From: Gracilaria domingensis
Lineage: Eukaryota; Rhodophyta; Florideophyceae; Gracilariales; Gracilariaceae
Assembly: GCA_022539475.1 (NCBI GenBank)
Contig: VCMS01000071.1
Location: 186,001 to 250,000, forward strand
DNA length: 64,000 nt
Direction: 5' to 3'
In this document: positions 8,149 to 18,000 of the stretch, one piece after another
Layout of the letters: the number at the start of each line of letters is the position of its first letter
Numbering within the stretch: position 1 is the first letter of the stretch
Notes under the pieces: model-generated
Told to the model about the DNA's origin: nothing
What the model saw: the letters and a program-made list of their open reading frames with translations, nothing else
Database searches by the model: none
Made by a program: the position numbers and the translations under genes

Positions 8149-10150
8149 CAGTCGACCCCACGCTATAGTGCACCCCCGTGTCAAAGCCCCTACGAGTGCA
8201 CTACAGAGAGAGTGCACTCTAGAGTGTTTACTGCCAGAACTCGGACAACTTCGTCTGTCTTTGTCGCTCCATTGCCCTCCGCGTCGAAATGTTCAGCACC
8301 TCCCTCTTCGCTACGCGAAGCAAATGCCCAAATCTATCCAGCTCGCAGTCCGTGGCCAACCTCTCGAGCGAGGCAAACATTTTCGAGATCACACCTGAAC
8401 TAGGGACTGGTTTAACCACTGCAACAGCATCAATCGTAGAGTGTGTTAGTCTCTCTTTGTCTTCCTCATTATCATTACTGTTTTCCAATAAAGCTTCATT
8501 AACTAAGTCTTCACAAACATCTTCTAACATTGCTCCTTGCACATCCGGGTTATCCTCGATATTAACCCAACGAATGACGTCCTCGTTGCAAACATTATTT
8601 AACAAAGTATCTGTTTGACCCTCCTTGCTTGCACAAATTCGCAATGTCTTGAACGCAGTACATAAATCTTCCTCTAAACATTCTTGCTCCCTAGACTGCA
8701 ACAAATTCTGTTTGCCATACACAGCCTCCATATCAGAGCGAACCGTTTTTGGTAGTAACTCTGATTTTATCCAGCATCGAATAACCGTCCTTTCGCTGAC
8801 AGCCTCCCAAGCCTTCACTACTAGTTCCATTGCATCTAATAAATGAGGTTCATGACCCTCAGCCAAACCTTTAGTCCCGGCCGTCATACTTTTTGCAAGT
8901 TTTCTACGCTGATCACGATCTTCGAAAGACCATATGATTTCGTTCAAAAGAAGATGACGATACCGCACTTTAAGTGCGGCGATAACACCGCAATCCATAG
9001 GTTGAAAGAGCGCAGTGCAGTTCGGAGGCAGGTTAAATATAGTTACCTGATCCCTGTTATCCTTCAAATCTCCGTGAGCAGAGCAATTATCCATGATGAG
9101 AGCGACATCTGAGTTTGTATGCTTCCTGACAATGGGCAAAAAGACGGTGTAGAACCACTTCCTAAATGTCGGTTCGTCTGACCACGCATTCTTCTGTGAG
9201 AAGTATGGGAGGGGAGGGGTTTGTTTTCGAAAACATCGCGGCTCTTTTGAGGATCCGATGACTGCCACCGGGAGCTTTAACGTTCCCGTGGCATTGGTAC
9301 AAATGAAACCGGTGATACGGTCCTTTGCCTTCATATTTTTGGTGCCTCGCACCGTTTTCCTGTTCTCATTCTGCAAAATGTATGTCCGTCTAGGTAACAA
9401 CCTGTAAAAAAGTCCTGTTTCATCGACGTTAAAGATGTTGTTAGGGTCAAACGCACTCAATTGTTGACGTAATGTTGAGATATCTCCCGCCACTTTCAGC
9501 ACATCGACGCTGCCAGCCTGACCATGAAGAGAAACAGACTTAAGGTTGTGCCTAATGACAAATTTCTGAACCCAACCATTTGATGCTTTGAAATCTTGGA
9601 TCGCAGCGCAAAGCGTCTCGTTGTTGCTCTGCATAAGGTGGTGATGGATCTGTCGCGCTTTTACTTGTATAACGCTTGCTGTTACGGGCATTTTCATTGC
9701 TCGGGCGGCGGAAAGAAAGTGCAGAAGCCTTTGCTCAATTTCTGGGTACTTTGCAGGTCGTTGTCGAAAGCAATTGAGTGTGCGACTCTGTTCGTCGAGT
9801 GATTGAATGCTGTGCGCGCGCTTTTTGATGTTGTAAACCGTACGGCGGGAAACATTGTACTTGCGAACAATGCCGTCTACTGTCGTCCCAGTACTGAGTT
9901 CATTGGTTATCTGCAGCTTTGTAGACTGCTTGAGTTGGGTTCGTTTCTTTTGGATGGGAGACATGTTGTGGAAAGAGCTGTTTCGATTCTTGACGCTTGG
10001 TTTGCTCAAGAGCTTTAACAGCTTCATGCCGCAATGGATATAACAGGTGTACAAATTGACACGTGTGTGCTTTCGTGCCATGCCAATTTCAGTGCACTGC
10101 AAGGGATGTGCACTGTCCCAGGGGTGCACTATAACGCGTATACTCCTCTG
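8149..10150 (-). mobile_element. Apparently whole pogo/Tigger-type DNA transposon with TA target sites
   Basis: The element is 2,002 bp, flanked on both sides by TA (8147-8148 and 10151-10152), the target duplicated by Tc1/mariner/pogo elements. Both ends begin CAG. They share ACGC followed by a 13-bp identical core, TATAGTGCACCCC, with less conserved bases between. Several GTGCAC motifs recur inside each end (for example CGAGTGCACTAC on the left, CAGTGCACTGC on the right) and are likely transposase-binding sites. It carries one uninterrupted transposase frame. Intact frame, ends and TA flanks point to a young insertion. Confidence 0.75.
8228..10081 (-). CDS. Pogo/Tigger (CENP-B/Jerky-like) DDE transposase
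   Basis: From the ATG at 10081 the protein is 617 residues; an internal Met at residue 40 (MSPIQKKR) is an alternative start. Residues 42-88 form a CENP-B/psq-type helix-turn-helix (SRRTVYNIKK). Residues 125-195 form the Tc5/CENP-B second DNA-binding helix set. The RNase-H-like DDE domain follows, with Asp220 (NVDETGLF), Asp331 (MDNCSAH) and Asp363 (QPMDCGVI). The 31-residue spacing of the last two is normal for pogo. All three catalytic Asp are present and the frame is unbroken over 1.85 kb. The gene fills the transposon and its start lies close to the right terminal repeat. Confidence 0.88.
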   Translation of the reverse strand: MARKHTRVNLYTCYIHCGMKLLKLLSKPSVKNRNSSFHNMSPIQKKRTQLKQSTKLQITNELSTGTTVDGIVRKYNVSRRTVYNIKKRAHSIQSLDEQSRTLNCFRQRPAKYPEIEQRLLHFLSAARAMKMPVTASVIQVKARQIHHHLMQSNNETLCAAIQDFKASNGWVQKFVIRHNLKSVSLHGQAGSVDVLKVAGDISTLRQQLSAFDPNNIFNVDETGLFYRLLPRRTYILQNENRKTVRGTKNMKAKDRITGFICTNATGTLKLPVAVIGSSKEPRCFRKQTPPLPYFSQKNAWSDEPTFRKWFYTVFLPIVRKHTNSDVALIMDNCSAHGDLKDNRDQVTIFNLPPNCTALFQPMDCGVIAALKVRYRHLLLNEIIWSFEDRDQRRKLAKSMTAGTKGLAEGHEPHLLDAMELVVKAWEAVSERTVIRCWIKSELLPKTVRSDMEAVYGKQNLLQSREQECLEEDLCTAFKTLRICASKEGQTDTLLNNVCNEDVIRWVNIEDNPDVQGAMLEDVCEDLVNEALLENSNDNEEDKERLTHSTIDAVAVVKPVPSSGVISKMFASLERLATDCELDRFGHLLRVAKREVLNISTRRAMERQRQTKLSEFWQ

Positions 10151-10152
10151 TA

Positions 10153-10448
10153 TTGACATGTTTGTAAAAAAGGGCGGATATGCGGTTAGAGAGACAAAAG
10201 CTCTGCAAGCTGTAACTCTTCCGTACAGGGAGGGACGATGATCCTCCAAATTCCTTGAAGCCAGTCTTGAGTTAGCCACGTTGGATACTAGCCACCTACC
10301 AAACTTTGGGATTGGAACACATCTGCTGTAGTGAAGACCCGCGAGAACTTAGCTCTTGTAGATCACATCTGATCCGCGACAATGATGACCTGCATGAGCC
10401 TAGCACCGAGAATGAGACTCAGATCCATTGGACAAAACGGCATTCTTA
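10153..10448. other. Short intergenic gap
   Basis: This lies between the transposon end and the stop of the ENPP gene. A short plus-strand frame occurs but has no supporting features. Confidence 0.4.
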
Positions 10449-11957
10449 TCACCTGAGGATATCAGCTAAAATAGATTCGCTACCATTGTTTGGCGCCGGA
10501 TGAGCAGAGTAAAGGCGGCATATTAGCCCGTAAATGTCGACCGCACGAATTCCTTTCACGGTATCTCCGCTCTTGAAAGCCGGGCCGTTCGCTAGAAAGA
10601 TTGCTTGCATGTCTTCTTCGTTATGGTCGAAGCCATGGTCTCCACGCAATGAAAACTCTGGAGGCGCCTCATGATTTCGCGTGCTAGGCAATATGCGCAA
10701 TGGATTCTCTGCACCTGGTACCAAAACTTGATGGGGATACACCGCAGACCATCCAATTTTAGTCATGGTCACAACAGGTGTGACGTACTGACCTCGCCTC
10801 AAGTGCCAATCTTCAGGCATGTTCTGTTTCAGATATGCCTTAATCTTGTCATTTCCCAAAGAGAAGCGCTGTAACTTTTCGTGAATACGTCCTGCAGGAC
10901 TTGTCATGTTTAACCATAAACCCATTGGGGTTTGTAAGATATCCTGAACAGTACCTTCTTCCATCACATGTGTCAGATCCACTCGTCTGTCGTTTGAAAC
11001 ATCTGTCATGCCATGATCAGACAAGACAACTAAATTAACGTCAAGTTCTGCATCTGACAGTTTGTCGAGCAAACTTTTGATGGCGTTATCTACCGCAACA
11101 ATCTCGTCGTTCACTTCAGGGGAGTTCGGACCATGTACATGACCCATGTGATCAACTCTATCGAAGTAAATCGTGATAAATTCTGCCTTTCTACGGAGAT
11201 CTGATGCGCCCCCTGTCAACAACTCAACGGCTCTTGTAACGCGTTTCGCGTTGGAAACATTTTCATTATACTTCCAAAATGCGTCTGGCCGATGTTTCGG
11301 TACGGTGCTTCCGGGCCAGAACACACAACCAGTGGTGTAGTTCTGATATTCTCCAACTGTACTATTCCCCTCGGAGGGTTTGTTGGTGCGCATGATAGTT
11401 TGCCAAACCGGTTCGCCCTTCCACCAAGATGGATGATCTACGTCGTAATGAAACCATCTTTGTGAAACAGGATCATACATGGTATTCCCGATTATACCAT
11501 GTGACTCCGGATATAGACCTGTGGCAAGGGACCAATGATTCGGGAAGGTCTTGCTAGGCATGACTGGTTGCATACCGTCTGGTGCGTAGACGCCACTTTT
11601 AGCCAGTTTGTTTAGCGTTGGAGCGATTAGTTGACCATCTTTGGCCCGGGTCAAGTACTCGTTCCGAAACCCATCAATACTTATAAGTATAGTAGAAGAT
11701 ACATTGCCGAGGATTGCACTCTCTGAATATGCCTTCAGCTCTGCTGCATTCGGTCGCGTGAAGAAATAATAACCTATGCCAAAGCATGCTGGAAAAACGA
11801 CGAAGGAAAAGACCACAAACGGATGCCAGCCGGCTGGTTCTTCGATGTAGTAACCGCGAGATCGACCACTCGGAATCAGCGTCTCAGTCTCCAGGCCCTC
11901 TTCAATTTGCTGAAAACCATCCTCCGCCGTTGCGTCCAGACCTTGCGGACTTTCCAT
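10449..11957 (-). CDS. Ectonucleotide pyrophosphatase/phosphodiesterase (ENPP family), type II membrane protein
   Basis: The 502-residue protein has an N-terminal cytoplasmic tail, one membrane segment (about residues 47-66) and a luminal or extracellular catalytic domain of the alkaline-phosphatase superfamily. Metal and catalytic residues are all in place: Asp95 (SIDGFR), nucleophile Thr137 (PSKTFPNH), Asp266 and His270 (DRVDHMGH), Asp314-His315 (LSDHGM) and His441 (GDHGFDH). ENPPs hydrolyse phosphodiester or pyrophosphate bonds in nucleotides, nucleotide sugars or phospholipids. Which substrate applies here cannot be read from the sequence. Several N-glycosylation sequons fit a secretory protein. 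There are no somatomedin-B or nuclease-like domains, so it is the short ENPP4/5/6/7-like layout. The gene has a single exon. Confidence 0.88.
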   Translation of the reverse strand: MESPQGLDATAEDGFQQIEEGLETETLIPSGRSRGYYIEEPAGWHPFVVFSFVVFPACFGIGYYFFTRPNAAELKAYSESAILGNVSSTILISIDGFRNEYLTRAKDGQLIAPTLNKLAKSGVYAPDGMQPVMPSKTFPNHWSLATGLYPESHGIIGNTMYDPVSQRWFHYDVDHPSWWKGEPVWQTIMRTNKPSEGNSTVGEYQNYTTGCVFWPGSTVPKHRPDAFWKYNENVSNAKRVTRAVELLTGGASDLRRKAEFITIYFDRVDHMGHVHGPNSPEVNDEIVAVDNAIKSLLDKLSDAELDVNLVVLSDHGMTDVSNDRRVDLTHVMEEGTVQDILQTPMGLWLNMTSPAGRIHEKLQRFSLGNDKIKAYLKQNMPEDWHLRRGQYVTPVVTMTKIGWSAVYPHQVLVPGAENPLRILPSTRNHEAPPEFSLRGDHGFDHNEEDMQAIFLANGPAFKSGDTVKGIRAVDIYGLICRLYSAHPAPNNGSESILADILR

Positions 11958-12721
11958 AGCTGTTTTACTCCGTACCCGTGGGATTAAGGATCAAAATCTG
12001 ACGTAGCCCTGCTAGAGATACCGATAGAAAGGGAGAGCCTGGTTACAATTTGTAACTTACAAAGCCCTGATACACGTACTATCGTAGATTCCGAAATGCA
12101 GAACGCCCGAAAGAATGATATATACTTGCGGCAGGTTTCTACCCTTCGTAAACGGAATGCTATTGTTACCAAAAACGATTGCGCGGCAGATGGCCCACAT
12201 ATGATCCTGCACCCGAACACTGTAGGTCCGGTTGCAAAGGTTGCTATGATAACTGTGTCAATAACCTGAGCTGACCTTCTGGTAGACTCCCTATGATACA
12301 GTGCAGCGTGAGAACTCTACCGTAGAAAACTAAGTCGCTCAGGGCTTTCGAGTTGTGTCTTGCGCAATCATTTGAAAGTGGGCAAAAGAGGAGATAGCTT
12401 GGGCCTTATGCTCTCCCGTGTTGAATGATTGCATTAATGGATGGAAGCGGCGATCTTCTCGCGATCTCAATTGGGTCCCCCTTTGGAGTTACCCAAAACT
12501 TCAGATGCAGAGCAGAAAGCAAATGCAGAGGAAACGCTTCGTTACTCATATCAGTTAGCGAAGGCCCAGGAATTCTTCCTGGGCCACCATGTGTGCTGCG
12601 CACTACGATCGTGATTGGGAGGCTTGTACGCCGACTTATTTCTTCGATATTTGAGGCCTAGGCTTGCCTAGGCTAACCCTATCCCTGCTGCTGTTACCTG
12701 ATATTGTGGACCCGGTGGACG
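11958..12721. other. Divergent intergenic region between ENPP and GHR genes
   Basis: This should hold promoters in both directions. A perfect 10-bp hairpin, GGCCCAGGAA-TTC-TTCCTGGGCC, lies at 12563-12585. Frames over 12425-12661 and on the opposite strand are not convincing. Confidence 0.4.
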
Positions 12722-13801
12722 ATGCAAGCTTTCTCATCATCGTTATTTCTGTTGCCCCGTATTCCAATTCGAAGTCCATTCGCTGCGTTCCCTACAGTCT
12801 GTCGAGCTCCACGAAAACTATCAACCAGAATGGCGGCTTCCAAACCTCATTTGGCAGCGATGGACGACGTCATTAAAGGTCGCTTCGAGCGTAAACCTTC
12901 CGCGTTTCGTAACAAGATTTCGGCGGAACCAGGGGCTAGATTTGCGCCAGAACCCAATCGCTATCGCCTCTATGTTTCGTTGGCGTGTCCATGGGCTCAC
13001 CGCTGTTTGATAACACGTGCTCTTAAGGGTCTGCAGGAGATTATTCCCGTTACTGTTGTGCATCACTATATGGGTTCAGAAGGATGGCGCTTTGTCACGA
13101 AAGATGAAGAGAATGTGCCTGAAATGTGTGAACCTGAACCCTTATTTGGATTTTCAAAGATCCGTGAACTATACTTCAAGGCAGAGCCCGAATACGACGG
13201 TCGTTTCACGGTTCCGGTGCTTTGGGATACCAAATACAATACCGTTGTGAATAATGAAAGTTCCGAGATCATCGTTATGCTCAACGGCCTGTTCAATGAT
13301 TTCGCGAAGAACCCTCACGTCAATTTATACCCGGAATCGTTGCAGTCGAAAATCACTGAGGTCGCGGAATCGTTTTACAATTCTTTCAACAACGGAGTGT
13401 ACCGCTGCGGCTTTGCTAAGACACAGGAGGCCTATGACGAGGCGTATGAAGAGCTTTTTGCACGCTTAGATGTACTTGAGGATCATCTCTCTAAATCAAG
13501 GTACTTGGTTGGCGACACTTTGACCTTGGCCGACATTCGCCTGTTCGTGACATTAATTCGATTTGATGCTGTTTACGTTTTGCACTTCAAGACTAATAAG
13601 AAGCGAATCATGGACTATCGGAACCTTTCAGGTTTTAGTAGAGATTTGTACCAGATGCCAGAAATCAGGGGCACGATATCTTTTGAGCATATCAAGAAGC
13701 ATTACTTCGGCAGTCACCCAAGCATCAACCCCCTTGGCATAGTGCCCAATGGGCCGGACCTTTCTTACTTGGACGAACCCCATGGAAGGGATAAAATGTA
13801 G
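12722..13801 (+). CDS. Glutathionyl-hydroquinone reductase (Xi-class GST, ECM4/YqjG-like)
   Basis: The 359-residue protein matches the Xi-class GST plan. A thioredoxin-like N-domain carries the catalytic motif CPWAHR (Cys about 89), and a C-terminal helical GST domain follows (SRYLVGDTLTLADIRLFVTLIRFD). The family removes glutathione from glutathionyl-hydroquinones, returning the free quinol. The ATG at 12722 is the first in frame and gives an N-terminal extension of about 35-45 residues rich in Ser, Arg and Pro, with no acidic residues. That looks like a mitochondrial or plastid targeting peptide; a cytosolic form could start at MAASKP near 12830. Conserved family residues such as Trp in GSEGWRF and the YFKAEPEYDGRFTVPVLWD block are present. 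Single exon. Confidence 0.92.
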   Translation: MQAFSSSLFLLPRIPIRSPFAAFPTVCRAPRKLSTRMAASKPHLAAMDDVIKGRFERKPSAFRNKISAEPGARFAPEPNRYRLYVSLACPWAHRCLITRALKGLQEIIPVTVVHHYMGSEGWRFVTKDEENVPEMCEPEPLFGFSKIRELYFKAEPEYDGRFTVPVLWDTKYNTVVNNESSEIIVMLNGLFNDFAKNPHVNLYPESLQSKITEVAESFYNSFNNGVYRCGFAKTQEAYDEAYEELFARLDVLEDHLSKSRYLVGDTLTLADIRLFVTLIRFDAVYVLHFKTNKKRIMDYRNLSGFSRDLYQMPEIRGTISFEHIKKHYFGSHPSINPLGIVPNGPDLSYLDEPHGRDKM

Positions 13802-14270
13802 TCATGCTGCCCTTGTATCGTTCTAATAATAGCGCACAAGTGGTCAAGCCGGGGAGTAAGATTCCGTTTGTTTGTTAGAATGTAGTGTGAACGGACTGTG
13901 GGTTTATACATATTGTACAGAACGCAGCCTCCCATAGCTCTGTATACGTTTGTATTCGGCAAGCTCACATGAAACACACACACATAGCTGAGAAACTTCC
14001 ACCCGAATATTGCATTTCGTTTGCAATGCAAACTCAATGAAATCGTGAAGGCGTAAAGGGAGGGGGAGGGGGGGGCACCGTTTAACCTGAAGATCCGACA
14101 GCCTCCCGCGACAAACGATCTATAGCTTACGAGTGCTCTCGTAGAGTGACTGACTGCCGATACGGAAACGAAACGGATCTAACACCAGGAAAAGTGTTGG
14201 GCCTTTCTGGTGAGGGGGCGATTCTTTCAGAATCGCTGTGCATTTAGTTCTCGTTAAGCTAGTGTGCCCA

Positions 14271-14309
<39 letters not shown>

Positions 14310-15056
14310 ACCAGGACTCTTGCGGAGGCCCAAATCTTTCGGGTCGAACAGGGCAAAAGAGAGCTCATTAGAAATACATGTATGTGTACGTGATGTATTT
14401 GTGTCAGTTCGTGGTTCAAAACACCGTTCTCTCTTAGACACGCCTTCTTGTATGTCGGCAAACAACACGAAAGTTGTTGTAGCTCTGGAAAGGGAACACA
14501 GGTTCCCAGACTGTCCACAGGGACGGCGAGCAAGAGAGAACGGCGCGAGCAACGACGCGGGTCGTGTGCTGTGACAGTAGTTTACTGATGCGGATAGGTG
14601 TTCTGCCAGTAGACGTAGACAGTACACAGAACGGTCGGCGACGCTAAGTAGTGCTGCAGCCGGGAAAAGGTCTTCTACAATAAACAAATATCGATATCCA
14701 AGTGATGGCCCATATCGACAAGAAAGGATGCAACATCGACGCGCTGTAGAGACGTCATAGCGATCTTGACATTGTAGCATGTGTAGCAGATGCAAGCTAG
14801 TTAAGTGAAGTCGAGCTCGCCTCTGCAACAGTAGTCTAACTCTGGAACAGAGAGTAAGATGAGGGAAATGACTTCGCAACCCGGTTGCTCGTTGGGAACA
14901 GAGACCAAGACTTATCTCCTTTTTGTGCGTCACGCGTCTATCATTTGGATATGTCGTTTGGTTCTGTTTAGAAGGAAAGCATTTAAGTAAACCCCAGTTG
15001 ATAGGAGAAAACAAGCGTACGCGTCTCACAATTAAGAAAGAACAGCATTGCCATAT
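13802..15056. other. Intergenic region between two convergent 3' ends
   Basis: This 1.25-kb stretch lies between the stops of GHR and ATM. It holds a G-run (AGGGAGGGGGAGGGGGGG, about 14059-14076), a GA microsatellite (14275-14307), and no gene I can support. A Leu/Ser-rich frame on the minus strand is made by the microsatellite. Confidence 0.5.
14275..14307 (+). repeat. (GA)n microsatellite
   Basis: About 16 perfect AG/GA dinucleotide units in a non-coding gap. Confidence 0.95.
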
Positions 15057-18000
15057 TCAGACCCATGGCATCCATCCTGGATAGACTGCTCCAATAACAT
15101 GGAATGCTCGCGCCTCGTCAATGAGACGGGCAACATGAGTCTCAACTGACAGTCGCTCTGTGCCTTCTAGACCATCAAGTTTCTCTGATATTCTGGACAT
15201 CGCTCTTTGTGCATCTCGACTTCCGTTTACTTCTCTATCCATTTTCCTCGCCACTGCGTCAATGTCAGACTCCTGGAACGATTTTGAGCTTTCGCCATCT
15301 TCGATATCAAGGCTTCCTCTCTCTAGTGCTTCTTGCTCCTTTAGAACTTCCACTGGTGTGAGCGCCCATGTAAACATTGGGTCATGAAGCAGGACATCAA
15401 TCACGGTCAACAGCAGGTCTTTGTTTTGTCGCAGTACTTGCAGCGTAATCTCACAAGATCTTCGGAATACGCCTTCCACACCAGCGATTCCAAACCCGTC
15501 GACAATATCTCTGGTTAAGCGAAATGGCATCAACTCAGGGGTTGGCAAAAGCTTTCCAAGCTCAAACGAAATTCCAAAGTCAATGTGAACGAATTCCGCC
15601 GTTCGAACGTCCATCAAAATATTCGAAAGATGTCTGTCACCAAGCCCAATAATGAAACCAACAATGCTCATCACAGCGACAGACCGAGAATAATTTAGTT
15701 GATGCTGAAACCATTCTTCAGGATCCGGCCATTGCTCGATGAAGAAATGACGAAATACAGGTTGAAACTTGGGCCATGCTGATCTCAAATACTTTTTCAA
15801 CCTGGAGATGTCTCTGCGTCCGTCATGCCTATATGCTTTGGATGCTCTTTCCCAAATCGTTCTGTGTTTGAGGTCCTTTGGGCGGTATCTTTCGTGCAAG
15901 GATTTGCGATCCGTTCGCTGCTCACCGGTCGCAGACTGTTCAACAAGCACAGCCTTCAGCGGCTTTGTGTTATCTACAAACTGAATTATACCCGAAAACG
16001 GTGAGAGGGGTATAATTCGATAAGTACGTATCGAAAGGTTTCGGCCGGATGCCATATGATCTTTTTGAAGCAACTTATTGACAATCATAAACATTTGCTC
16101 CATTGCAGCATCACCCCGGAGGTCATCCCTTCCTTTGACAATTTGCGGATATCGATGCCCATCCGATCCTATACAAATTATATTCAGTGGACGGCTTAGA
16201 CCTGAGAAAACTGTTGCATATCGTCCAAAACCTTGAATTAACGGGAGATTGTCGACATGGTCATCTGCACATATAGGCAGAGGGATTGTTGGAATAGGAA
16301 CACTTCTCACCTCTCCCAATTTCAAAAGCGAATGTGTTTTCAGGTCCAACCGCTTCCCTTCTGGTTTAAACTTCGGATCCATTTCGGACAAAGCTATGTA
16401 TGCCTCGCTGATCTTTTTCATTTCCGAGAGTGTAGATTCAAAACTTTGCGGCAGTCTCCTCAGTATGCTTTCCGCAGCTTCCTTTTTGCCCTTATCTCCC
16501 TTGTAGAAAGCCGCAAATTTCTCAGTGGTACATCTTCTTGTGGAGTTCGTTAGCGCAAGAAGTTGCCACAGGCAATGGGCAGGGAAATCCGATGTCATAG
16601 AAACAATTGTGTGTTCTAAGACGTTCTGAAAGAGATTTGGACCCATATCCTCAGAAGAACCAAGTCTGGACATCAACTGGGGAGCGAGGGGTAACAATTT
16701 TGACGCAGGAACATCGATGGATTTGTCTCCGGATTGTGATTCTGTTGTACTACTGATCAACGCACCCGTTATCGCATCTCTCATAGCCCCTGAATCTAAC
16801 CAGATTGCAACCATTCGGAACGCGACTCTCAGGTCTTGAGCTGTTCCTTCACGGAGACACGCAGCGAAATGTTTGCAAGCAAGTAGCTGCCACTTTCGGT
16901 ACGTACGAGCCAACTTTTCGAGCCGTTCTCTTTCAATTCTGGCCTTCTTTTCTTCTTGAACGATTAAACCGTCTAATTCCCGTGAAAGTCTACTTGCCGA
17001 AGACATTTGAGAACGAGAGGAACGAGATCCTCTCTTCAGCTTCTGAAGCTTCTTTGTCTCAAGCCTTCCTTCCTTCGCGTCTTTCATTCGCTCAACCTTA
17101 CTTTCCGTGTCTTTGAGAGCAGACAACATTTTCTCATAGGTTCTACCTTTCTTGTACAAATCTATATTACGTATTTGCTCATTCGCGAATGAGGCCATTG
17201 CAAAATGGGCTCGAGCCGTTAACGTTCGACATGCTCGCGCTTGCTGCGCTGCACGTAGACCACTTTCCAAGTACAATTTGTAGAGATCGATTGGCTCATG
17301 AGTCCTCATGTCGAGTGACCATATCGCGGCCAAGTTACATGCTTCCACCCTAAGAAAATGTAGGAGCTGGTCCTCCTTATTACTCGAAAGCCACATAACG
17401 CAGTTATATGTCGTGTCCTCATCGTTGACTTCGGATCTGCGCTCTCCAGACTCCCCACAGAGATCGTTGGTTATAAGGGTCTTCACTGCATCTAAGGCTT
17501 GTCGTCTTGAACAAGCGTCATGATTTGAATACCATCTTAATCGAGCATCCTGCAGCTTCCACGCAGCGATTTCTGAAGTCTCAGCGTCTTGCAAAGAAGC
17601 TTCCTGAAGAGTACCAAGGCAGGACGCAGCTCTAGCCCAGCATCCAGCTCCTCCTTTAGAAAGGATATGAGTAGAAGTAGCTGCAGATGCAAGAGCTATG
17701 TTGGACTTTTTCCTAAGACAACGAAACAGAACTGAAGGAATCTCTGCAGTTAGAATAGTGGTGTCAAACGCTTTGAGCAGAGGAAAGAACTTTTCTTCGT
17801 CTGCAGACGTTTCGATATCCATGAGACAAAGAAGAAGATCGTAGTCGGCACGCTCACTGGTGGCCTTCGAAATTCCTCCACTATAGGGCCAGTTACGAGT
17901 GGCGGGAAGAGATGTACTTGATTTACACATGGGTTCAGTACCATCGACATTGTTCCGAGCTCCATTCCCTTGCAGTACAATCGGCGAGTCAATCGATGGA

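Noticed and set aside
14259-15029. 256-codon minus-strand frame with LSLSLS run
   Set aside because: The repeat-coded Leu/Ser tract comes from the GA microsatellite and no domain is present.
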